Assembly (NCBI GenBank): GCA_050014815.1
Contig: JBEKCP010000025.1
Location: 1-22,645 of the forward strand
Origin: JBEKCP01 sp050014815
GTDB lineage: Bacteria > Planctomycetota > Planctomycetia > Pirellulales > Thermoguttaceae
DNA length: 22,645 bases
Direction: 5' to 3'
The notes below the pieces were generated by a model that worked only from the letters and a program-made list of their open reading frames with translations, had not been told where the DNA came from and ran no database searches. Below, in pieces: positions 6,851-14,287 of this stretch (the stretch's first letter is position 1; each line of letters opens with the position of its first letter). A program made the translations under genes and the position numbers.

Positions 6851-9098
6851 GACTTGCCAGGAGTACGTGCTTCGCCACACTATCGAGAGCCTGGACAAGA
6901 TCCACCAGGAATACGTGATCGACTGGCCGGGATTGCGGCCCGCCCCCGGGGGCGGAAAAGGGGACAGTCCCCATTTGCCGACACGGCCCGAAGGGTGCTT
7001 CGCACAAATGGGGACTGTCCCCTTTTCCGCCCCGGCATCCGACGGCTACGCCACCGGCGCGGGACGGTTTGGGCTGCGAAGCAGTCCTTTCTTCGGATGG
7101 GGCCCCGGCGCCGGATCGGTTTCGGGCGAGAACCATCCGATTCTGGACCTGGTTCGCGCTCAGACGTTTCTCGACCCGGATACGTTCGGAAATTACTGGC
7201 TCTACTTCTCGCCGGAGAATCCGAATTTCGCGACGTCGTGGTGGTCGCCGGCCTATTCCTACGCGGCCAAATGTGCGGGGCATCCGCGGTTCAAGGACTT
7301 GGCGAAGCTGGCGGAGATGAAGCTGCGCGAGGATCTGTACCATTCGGTCACCTTGCCGGGGGGCGCGGGCCAGGAATGTCCGGGCTACATGGCAGGCGCG
7401 CTGGATCACCTGAGGCGAAACGCGCAGTTCTGCAAGGAGAATCTCGGGTTCGATCTTACCGGCGACCCGCGGCTAAGAGCGGCGGCCTCGTTCATCCTGC
7501 ACACTTCCCACCCGGCCGGCGACGGGGGCCGGCGATCGCACCCGGGAGGCGACACGCATCCGCCGGGACCGAACGTGTTCGCATACGCAAACACGTTCGG
7601 GGTAAATGAGAATCCGGCTGAGTTCGTGACCGAAGAACTGCCGGGATTCGGAGTGGTCTTCCGCAATCAACCCGCCACGCCGCGTGAGACCTACTTGGCC
7701 TTTAAGAGCGGCCCCAACCGGGGTCATTACCACGGCGACCAGTTGTCGTTCCACTATGGCGCCTACGGGCGGATGCAGTTGGTGGACCATCATTGTTCGT
7801 ACAAGCCGCGCGCCGGGCAGGAGCACATGCACAACCGCGTGGCCTTTCACACCGACAAACTGCCGTGGGCGAACATGGACGGCTACGAGCGGGTCCTGGC
7901 ATTCAAGACCTCGCCGGACGTGGACATCGCCATCGGGCAGGTGGAGTCGGAGCGGCTGCGCGTGACGGAGAAGTTTCCGCCGGAAAAGTGGGATACCAGG
8001 CTCCCCCAAGAAGTCTTCGATACCCCGTTGAAGTACCGCCGCACGATCGTGTTTCTGAAGGGCAAGGACCGCGATTACTTCGTCATCCGCGATCAACATG
8101 TCGGCCCGGACGTCTTTGCCACCTACTGCCTGCATGGGTATGGCGATAAATGCGAACAGCGGGACAGGACGTTCGACTTCGACGGGGTCAGCGCGTTCGT
8201 TGCCAGCCCCAAGGATTTCCAGGTGTCGAGCCACGACTGGCAACATGCCAATGGCGAGCCGGAAGCGACCAGGGGATTGCGCCTGACGACCCGCGGCAAG
8301 AGCAGTGAATTCATCACGGTCCTGATGCCCAGGCCGGTCGGGACGGTCGAAACGGTGGAACTGGTCCTCAAAGGCGCTATACCTAGTGAAGAACTCCTCA
8401 AGTACGGAAAGGTGATCGAGAGCAAACTGGACCTCCACGTTGGTCTGAGGCGGCGGAACGGGAAGGTGGTTGCAGAGCCCGCGCGGTTCTCGGTGTCCGA
8501 CCCCCGCCAGGTCCATGGCGAGGGGACGCCGACAATCACGGCCGCGGCCGACGGTTGGAAAGCTGAGCTGCGAGCGATGGTGGACCCGAGTCGAAATAGC
8601 CCAGGCGGCAAGGCCACCTACAGCATCCAGTGGAAACAGGACGGCCGCAAGTGCTCCGGCGCCTTCAAAGGGACCTTTATCCAGGACGAGAAAAATGGTC
8701 CCGGCAAGAGGCGGGAAATCAGTGGCCCAGTGGCCGGCGAACTTGCGGAGTCCGGATTCCCTGCGAAGGTTGAGTACAGCAAAGACCCCCTGCCGGCGAT
8801 GTCCGCCATTCCCGGCGGAGTCAAGGTGGGCGGTGATGAGATCGTCTTCTCCGGCGGTGTGGACGAGAAGAGCGATGCCGACTGCGTGACGGTCCGCCGG
8901 GATGGAATGAGTGTTGCAACACTTTCCGGGCGCGAAATCAACCTGGACCGGTCCCAGGGCGAAATCGGGCTTTTCGTACCCGACGCGGGGTATCCCTTCG
9001 GCGTGCTTCCTGACTGGTTGGTGCGGCAGCGGTGTACGCGGCCGTTGTGGTATGTGGATGCGTGGCCGCTGACGGCACAGCCCGCGCGGAGGCCGTGA
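6828..9098 (+). CDS. Heparinase II/III-like polysaccharide lyase, body of a broken gene
   Basis: This frame encodes about 756 aa. After EYVLRHTIESLDKIHQEYVI it is interrupted by a palindrome (6949-7033). It then gives an alpha-helical toroid part (FGNYWLYFSPENPNFATSWW, then GAGQECPGYMAGALDHLRRN) and a beta-sandwich with the heparinase-type core SGPNRGHYHGDQLSFHYGAY at about residues 292-311. The His/Tyr-rich core is where catalytic or metal-binding residues sit in this family. The C-terminal third carries beta-rich domains of unclear function. No signal peptide is present in this frame; it lies in the out-of-frame piece upstream. ATG 6828 is only the first Met in frame and lacks a ribosome-binding site, so the protein is probably not made as written. 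The gene is convergent with the hydrolase gene, with 20 nt between them. The lyase-type fold is fairly sure; the substrate is unknown. Confidence 0.65.
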   Translation: MRSELMWKTCQEYVLRHTIESLDKIHQEYVIDWPGLRPAPGGGKGDSPHLPTRPEGCFAQMGTVPFSAPASDGYATGAGRFGLRSSPFFGWGPGAGSVSGENHPILDLVRAQTFLDPDTFGNYWLYFSPENPNFATSWWSPAYSYAAKCAGHPRFKDLAKLAEMKLREDLYHSVTLPGGAGQECPGYMAGALDHLRRNAQFCKENLGFDLTGDPRLRAAASFILHTSHPAGDGGRRSHPGGDTHPPGPNVFAYANTFGVNENPAEFVTEELPGFGVVFRNQPATPRETYLAFKSGPNRGHYHGDQLSFHYGAYGRMQLVDHHCSYKPRAGQEHMHNRVAFHTDKLPWANMDGYERVLAFKTSPDVDIAIGQVESERLRVTEKFPPEKWDTRLPQEVFDTPLKYRRTIVFLKGKDRDYFVIRDQHVGPDVFATYCLHGYGDKCEQRDRTFDFDGVSAFVASPKDFQVSSHDWQHANGEPEATRGLRLTTRGKSSEFITVLMPRPVGTVETVELVLKGAIPSEELLKYGKVIESKLDLHVGLRRRNGKVVAEPARFSVSDPRQVHGEGTPTITAAADGWKAELRAMVDPSRNSPGGKATYSIQWKQDGRKCSGAFKGTFIQDEKNGPGKRREISGPVAGELAESGFPAKVEYSKDPLPAMSAIPGGVKVGGDEIVFSGGVDEKSDADCVTVRRDGMSVATLSGREINLDRSQGEIGLFVPDAGYPFGVLPDWLVRQRCTRPLWYVDAWPLTAQPARRP
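6949..7033. repeat. REP/MITE-like palindrome with 29-bp perfect arms
   Basis: The left arm 6949-6977 and right arm 7005-7033 are exact reverse complements over 29 bp. Each arm contains GGGGACAGTCCCC, itself nearly palindromic. The 27-nt spacer holds a nested hairpin CGAAG-GGTG-CTTCG (6989-7002). No target-site duplication is seen. The form fits a REP or miniature inverted-repeat element mobilised in trans; no transposase is in the window. It sits inside the broken lyase gene and is read through without a stop. Confidence 0.8.
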
Positions 9099-9118
9099 TC
9101 CGGGTTGGCCTATCCCCC

Positions 9119-10720
9119 TCAATTCAAAGCCCCCGAAGCCGCATCCCCGTCCACAACCACGATGACCTGACGGGCATCACATACTGCCGCCTGACCTTCC
9201 GCCACGTTGGCGGCAACGATTAGCACATTCACGCCCAGCCGGTCGGTGCTGCCTGACAGTACACCAGTGTTTTCATCCAGCGACAGCCAGGCGACTTCCC
9301 GCTTCACCTTCGTGTTGTCCTTGTTGGGGTCCAGCGCTTCCAGCACTTTCGCCGTGATTTGACCCGACAGATGCCACGCCACCGGTTTCTCGCACTTCGC
9401 CTGAAACGTCACCGAGAACGGCTGCCCCTTCTTGACGCGATAGACCTGCTGTTGCGTCAGAATCACAGGCGGCGGACACGGTGCCTTTGCAAAACGCGCC
9501 GTTGTGACGGGACTCGGTTTCAGCCCCGGCTTGATCGTGATAGCTTTGAGCGTCTTCTCCGCGGTCACAGGTATCGGTTCACGGTACAACGGAGAATCCT
9601 TCGTCGGTTCTGTACCGTCGGTTGTATAGTGAATCGCGGCATTCGCATGCACGGTACGCAACACCACCGGCGTCTGCCCCCAAATGGCACCGCCCTGCGG
9701 AAACATCTCCGGTGAACATGCCGCCTCGGGATTCTTGACGTATTTCTCAAGAAACTGCAGCGTTCGCGCGTTGAACGACATCTCTTTGCCATCGGCATCC
9801 CAGGTGACAGCGTCATTACCCACCGCCACCCCAACAAGGCAATGCCCATAGTCCGCCGGCCCCCTGTTGACCGGCACAATTTCCCCGGTTTTTCGCCGGT
9901 AACCCACCCGGGCCTCCTCGCAGATCGCCCCGGCATCGCGATACGCCTTGGGGCCCTTCTGGATGAAATCCTTGTCCAGCGGGGCGCAGGTGAACAGCGG
10001 CGGGTCGTTCGGCCCAAGCCACGCCTTGGGGTCTGCCAGATTCCAGTCCGAGCCTGGTCCGATCATCTTGGCGCCCCAATCGGTGACCACGGCACAAACC
10101 GTAGCCGACTGCTCCGCATTGGCCGGATGCGGTTCCACCATCGGAACATAGCGAGTCGGGCCAGTCCTCTCCTTCGGCCTGTTCGGTTGCTTGCCGCCCC
10201 AGATTCGATTGCCCCACAACGTACCCGAATCCGAGGGGCCATACAATTGCACCAACCACCCGCCGGCCGACAACCCCATGACCCCAATACGCTCCGGATC
10301 AATCCGGTATGTTGTGGCGTTCTTCCGCAGAAACCGCAGCCCCGCGCCCAGGTCCCACAAGGTCACTGGCACTGGGTTCTGTGCGCCCAACACATAGTCG
10401 GCCACCACCACGACATATCCTTCTTGCACCAGGCGACTGATGTTTTCTTTTGAAAAAGGAACCTTCCCCGACCAACCGCCGCCATAGACCAGGACGACGC
10501 ATGGCAGCTTCTCGTTTGCCGGCGCCTTGGGAACATAGATGTCGAGTCGTTGACAGTCCCGGGCTTCCGGAAGGAAACGCACCTGCAGGTGGTTCTCCAC
10601 GTCGGGAAAAGACGGCGACTTGTAATCTTTGGGCTCAAACCTGGCGTGGACGGTACCCGCACTCAACACCGCCAACATCAGAACCAGCTTCGCCGTCAGG
10701 CTCCAATTCAGCTTCAGCAT
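9119..10720 (-). CDS. Secreted alpha/beta hydrolase (esterase-like) with chitobiase-type C-terminal domain
   Basis: This is a 533-aa protein. A signal peptide (about residues 1-26, ending TVHA) is followed by an alpha/beta-hydrolase domain with LDIYVPKAP, an oxyanion-hole-like YGGGWSG (about 79-85) and the nucleophile elbow GLSAGG (Ser about 151). A candidate catalytic His is in DYGHC (about 293). Residues about 340-412 match the chitobiase/beta-hexosaminidase C-terminal type (HYTTDGTEPTKDSPLYREPI). A further Ig-like segment follows (about 417-525), ending in GVLSGSTDRLGVNVLIVAAN-type sequence. A likely role is removal of acyl groups from polysaccharide outside the cytoplasm; the substrate is not readable. 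ATG 10720 is chosen because AGGAGG lies 5 nt upstream. A GTG at 10738 overlapping the preceding stop (GTGA) is a weaker alternative. It is 14 nt downstream of the propeller gene, so the two are co-transcribed. Confidence 0.85.
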   Translation of the reverse strand: MLKLNWSLTAKLVLMLAVLSAGTVHARFEPKDYKSPSFPDVENHLQVRFLPEARDCQRLDIYVPKAPANEKLPCVVLVYGGGWSGKVPFSKENISRLVQEGYVVVVADYVLGAQNPVPVTLWDLGAGLRFLRKNATTYRIDPERIGVMGLSAGGWLVQLYGPSDSGTLWGNRIWGGKQPNRPKERTGPTRYVPMVEPHPANAEQSATVCAVVTDWGAKMIGPGSDWNLADPKAWLGPNDPPLFTCAPLDKDFIQKGPKAYRDAGAICEEARVGYRRKTGEIVPVNRGPADYGHCLVGVAVGNDAVTWDADGKEMSFNARTLQFLEKYVKNPEAACSPEMFPQGGAIWGQTPVVLRTVHANAAIHYTTDGTEPTKDSPLYREPIPVTAEKTLKAITIKPGLKPSPVTTARFAKAPCPPPVILTQQQVYRVKKGQPFSVTFQAKCEKPVAWHLSGQITAKVLEALDPNKDNTKVKREVAWLSLDENTGVLSGSTDRLGVNVLIVAANVAEGQAAVCDARQVIVVVDGDAASGALN

Positions 10721-10725
10721 TGGCG

Positions 10726-10731
10726 CCTCCT
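10726..10731 (-). promoter_or_regulatory. Shine-Dalgarno AGGAGG deciding the hydrolase start
   Basis: AGGAGG lies 5 nt before ATG 10720. It favours that ATG over the in-frame GTG at 10738, which overlaps the upstream stop codon. Confidence 0.8.
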
Positions 10732-10734
10732 TTT

Positions 10735-13700
10735 TCACTTAGGTTTTCCAAAACAGGTGATGCTGCCATCGCTACTTGCAGCGTACACCAGACCACCCGC
10801 GGCCGAGAGGCCACCACGAATGGGAGCACCCGGCAGTGCCAGTTCCTGCCGCAGCGTGCCATCCGCCATGGCCAGCACCTGCAAACGGTAGGGCATGCGT
10901 TTGGCCTCCTCGGCCTTGCGCGGTTCGTTCACTGCCAGGCCCACCAAAACTGCTTCCCCAGAGACCGCCATCGTGCGCACGCCCGGAAACGGAGTGCCCT
11001 TATCTACCGGGTTGGTCAGTGGCATCAGGTTTTCCCAAAGCTGTTCGGCTCCGCGGGCGTTATGCTGTTCCGGAACCTCAACGGGCGTTTTCAGCTTACG
11101 CATCGCCGTGACGCGACTGAGTCCGCTATTGCCCATGCGGAAAGCGACTGAGCCATCCGTGCCCCCCACGCATACCATTTGGTCATCCCGGTACGCCATG
11201 TGTCGGGCGAAGACCCACCCGTAACCGATTTTCTTCTCACAGACATAGCCACGATCACCGCAAAGAAGTCCGTAATTCCCCGGCACCATGAGGTTGCTGG
11301 CCGCGGTCATTTCGTAAACGCTTCGCATGGTCGCGCCGGTTGGGCGGCCGTACTTGTTCTTGGCGCCTGGAATCAGATTCACCGGTTGTAACTTGCCATC
11401 AACAATCGTGGTGTAGATTTTCGGCATCAGCAGCATGTTGCCGTCCGTCACCAGCGGACTGTTCGCACCCATCGGCCAGGCTGGATCGCCGAAATCCAGT
11501 GAACTCGTTCCTTCAATCTTGTTGCGCAGGGCGTCCTTGCCAAACCGCCCGCTGCTCAAGGTCTTGCCCGTCTGCGGATCCAGCCGCCACCACCACAAAC
11601 CGCCATCCGTGTCATTGTGTCGGCCCGCCACCGCCCATACGCTGTCATCGGTGACGGTGACCGTGCCAAACAGCGGCCACACCGATTCAATCTGCCCGTT
11701 GGCGACGATCCGGTCATGTCGCGGGGCGGCACGGAAACGCCACACCAAGGCTCCCGACTCACGATTCAATGCATACAAATAGCCGTTGCGCGTCCCCGCG
11801 AAGACCAAGCCCCGCGCGATGGTCGGCTGCGAGTCCACCCGGCCATCCACCGTCGCTCGCCAACGCTCTTTGCCAGTGGCCGGATCCATCGCGAGAATTT
11901 GTTGCCGATCCGTCAACGCTGCCACCGCGATACCCTCGGCAACACTCGCGCCGGTGACTGGGCCTTGGCCATACCATTGGCTTGCCCAGTCATCGCCCAG
12001 CATGGGGTTTTCGAGTGAATGGACCGGGCGGATCGTCCACAGTTGCTGTAGGCCGTCCGGCACGACTGTCGTTCCCCACGAACTCCGCAGGTTGTCACGC
12101 AAGTACATTGGCCAGGCATCCGTTGATGCCGCCGGCACAGGTGCCGGCGCAGTCGTTCCGCGTTCCAGCCGATCCGTATCATCCGCTGGTCGGACTTCCT
12201 GTGGCTGAAATGTGCTGCTGCCCGGCAAGTAGGGAAGGCAGTGGCATCCATGCGATGAAATATAGGTCAACCCGTTGGCCGGAAAGGCGCCGACATCGCA
12301 CACAGTACGGGCCGCATTGGTCTGTTGCACTTCGGTTCCATCCAGGGCATATGTGGTGAGCGATCCGAATACGTACTTGGACGTGGCACGATACACCATG
12401 CACCCCACGGGCCGAAGGAAGCCGGCATAGGGATTCGTCCACTTCGTCGAATCCGTCGGCGCGGCCGGATCAGCACTGCCAAAGATCCCGATGATCGACG
12501 TGTACCACCAGCGTCCACCGGTCGCGAAAACCCGCGCTCCCGAATGCCCGCCGCCAATGGTTGGCGAGCTCTTTCCCTCCACATAACCGGGAGTCGGGCC
12601 ATAAGCTTCACGCGTGCCAGACTTGGTATTGAGCACTAGTTGGCGCAGCATGCCGTTACCTGTCCGTGTCGTGCGCAGCTCAGCCCGCAACAACACTACC
12701 AGGCGGTCTCCATCCTTTGTCTGATGGATGGCCACAGCCTCACGTTGCTCTGGTGGACTGAAATTCGCATTTTTCACCTTGTGTTCCCACGCCTTGTCAT
12801 TAGCCGCCAAGTACGCGGGCATGTCCTTGGCCCATTCCCACTGCCAGCGCTGCACACCGGTCTTGAGGTCAAACGCATGAACCGATTGCAGCAACGGCAT
12901 GGGCCAATGCGTGTACGACGAGCTCTTGGCATTCTGCCCCTTGATGACGTACACGGTGCCTTGGTCAACGAGCGGCATGCTCCACTTGGCGCCTTCCAAT
13001 TGATGAATCCACAGTTTCTTCCCGGTCTTGGCACTCACGGCTGCCAGTCCGGTGCCACCGCACTGCACCAGTACGCCGTCGCTCAAGCGTGCCTCAAAAT
13101 CCTTGAACGTATCCCTCCACGCATAGCCGTCGCCATCGCCCGCCGCCTTCAACGCCTCCATCGACGGACGTATAACGTTCAGCCCTTCGCTGACCTCGAA
13201 ATCCGTGGCGCCGGTTCGCAGATTCAGCGCAATCTGCCTTGTTCCGTTGTACACAAACAGATGCTCATCATCCGCCACCAGGCTATAGCGCGTGACGGAT
13301 GTCACATCCGGACGCCGCCAGATCGGCAGACCGTTGAACGCGTCGCGGGCCACCAGGCCTGCACTCTCCTGCCGGACGATCAAATCATTGACGATGCAGA
13401 CCCCTACGTCGCTTGTGGAATAGGGCGACTGCCACTGCAAACCCCGTGCTGGCCCCGCCTGCGTATCCGACGACCGCTCGCTCATCGCGGCGTCGTGGTA
13501 GTACTGACGCCAATCATCAATGTTGCTCGGACGCGGCTTCACCACCACCTGCCACGAGCCGCCTTCCTTCAGGTAAGCTTTACCCTGGGGCCGCAAAACG
13601 CGCAGCACTTCTTCCTTTCGCAAACCCGGTGGACTCAAATCCGCGATCACCGCCGAAGCCAGATTATCAACGATGGATGATTCGCCGTTGCGCAGCAGGT

Positions 13701-13986
13701 GCCCGGCAGTGATCTGCCCATGCACACCCGCCGCCACAAATGCGGCGCGCAGTCGCTCTTCGCCCGTGCCGTCGCCCGCGATGGCGTGGACCACCACCGG
13801 ATCCTTGGCCAGAGCGATGGCCAATCCGGGGTCGGTGGCCCCGAACTGCACGATCAGGCCGCGGTCCACGCCGAGGGCCTTGCGCGCTGCAAGCGGGTCT
13901 GGCAATTCGACCGCCCCCGCCGACGTAGTAACCAAGGTGGCGCACACGACAAGAAGGCAGATGACGCTGGTTTCGAGACGACGCAT
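10735..13986 (-). CDS. Secreted PQQ-type beta-propeller protein with methyltransferase-like N-terminal domain
   Basis: This is a 1083-aa protein with a signal peptide (about 1-25). Residues about 27-150 resemble a degenerate Rossmann/SAM-methyltransferase fold: DPVVVHAIAGDGTGEERLRA, then VIADLSPPGLRKEEVLRVLR, then PQGKAYLKEGG. The glycine-rich SAM loop is not intact. PQQ/BamB-like propeller blades follow, with the typical A-x-D-x-x-TG-x-x-x-W pattern, for example ILAMDPATGKERWR (about 690-710) and LYALNRESGALVWRF (about 735-750). The last blade is GLVYAASSDGSITCFG at the C-terminus. ATG 13986 has AAGGAG 7-8 nt upstream. The protein is probably extracytoplasmic. Whether it binds PQQ is not shown: the blade motif is shared by scaffold proteins, and no dehydrogenase active site was recognised. 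It heads a two-gene unit with the hydrolase. Confidence 0.88.
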   Translation of the reverse strand: MRRLETSVICLLVVCATLVTTSAGAVELPDPLAARKALGVDRGLIVQFGATDPGLAIALAKDPVVVHAIAGDGTGEERLRAAFVAAGVHGQITAGHLLRNGESSIVDNLASAVIADLSPPGLRKEEVLRVLRPQGKAYLKEGGSWQVVVKPRPSNIDDWRQYYHDAAMSERSSDTQAGPARGLQWQSPYSTSDVGVCIVNDLIVRQESAGLVARDAFNGLPIWRRPDVTSVTRYSLVADDEHLFVYNGTRQIALNLRTGATDFEVSEGLNVIRPSMEALKAAGDGDGYAWRDTFKDFEARLSDGVLVQCGGTGLAAVSAKTGKKLWIHQLEGAKWSMPLVDQGTVYVIKGQNAKSSSYTHWPMPLLQSVHAFDLKTGVQRWQWEWAKDMPAYLAANDKAWEHKVKNANFSPPEQREAVAIHQTKDGDRLVVLLRAELRTTRTGNGMLRQLVLNTKSGTREAYGPTPGYVEGKSSPTIGGGHSGARVFATGGRWWYTSIIGIFGSADPAAPTDSTKWTNPYAGFLRPVGCMVYRATSKYVFGSLTTYALDGTEVQQTNAARTVCDVGAFPANGLTYISSHGCHCLPYLPGSSTFQPQEVRPADDTDRLERGTTAPAPVPAASTDAWPMYLRDNLRSSWGTTVVPDGLQQLWTIRPVHSLENPMLGDDWASQWYGQGPVTGASVAEGIAVAALTDRQQILAMDPATGKERWRATVDGRVDSQPTIARGLVFAGTRNGYLYALNRESGALVWRFRAAPRHDRIVANGQIESVWPLFGTVTVTDDSVWAVAGRHNDTDGGLWWWRLDPQTGKTLSSGRFGKDALRNKIEGTSSLDFGDPAWPMGANSPLVTDGNMLLMPKIYTTIVDGKLQPVNLIPGAKNKYGRPTGATMRSVYEMTAASNLMVPGNYGLLCGDRGYVCEKKIGYGWVFARHMAYRDDQMVCVGGTDGSVAFRMGNSGLSRVTAMRKLKTPVEVPEQHNARGAEQLWENLMPLTNPVDKGTPFPGVRTMAVSGEAVLVGLAVNEPRKAEEAKRMPYRLQVLAMADGTLRQELALPGAPIRGGLSAAGGLVYAASSDGSITCFGKPK

Positions 13987-14287
13987 GAGAGACTCCTTCA
14001 GTCCGGGCTTTCCCCGTTAGGTTTGATCGACGGCCGACGCTGGCCATTCGAGTAGCCACGACGCTTTGTCGCCATGTTCCGTCGTGCGTGCCGTCAAGGC
14101 GACTCGACTGCTTCCAAACTGAAAATCACCGCGCAAAAACGATGCCACTGTCCCCAAGAGAGATAGAAAACACCACCGACCGGCGCAAGTTCCGTTTCTT
14201 TATCAAAAATCTGAATGGCTGACTATTTTGGCGGAAAGCATAAAGAATGATGATTCTGATGAACAGACCTCGTCCTGTCGATCCGGT
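13987..14287. other. Intergenic region upstream of the propeller gene
   Basis: This 301-nt stretch separates the lyase gene from the propeller gene. It is more AT-rich than the rest (about 14100-14260) and probably holds the propeller-hydrolase promoter, but no clear -35/-10 pair could be assigned. An ACTGTCCCC string (14147-14155) matches the core of the palindrome at 6949-7033 over 9 nt only. No gene, tRNA or strong terminator was seen. Confidence 0.5.

Noticed and set aside
7569..7600. An 11-bp perfect inverted repeat with a 10-nt spacer inside the broken lyase
   Set aside because: It encodes a plausible conserved stretch (PNVFAYANTFG), is not similar to either palindrome family and could be chance in coding sequence.
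9085..9118. A rho-independent terminator between the convergent lyase and hydrolase genes
   Set aside because: Only a 5-bp AGGCC/GGCCT pairing without a U-tract could be found.
7473..9122. A 549-codon minus-strand open frame
   Set aside because: It is antisense to the heparinase-type core (GHYHGDQLSFHYG) and lacks domain-like sequence.
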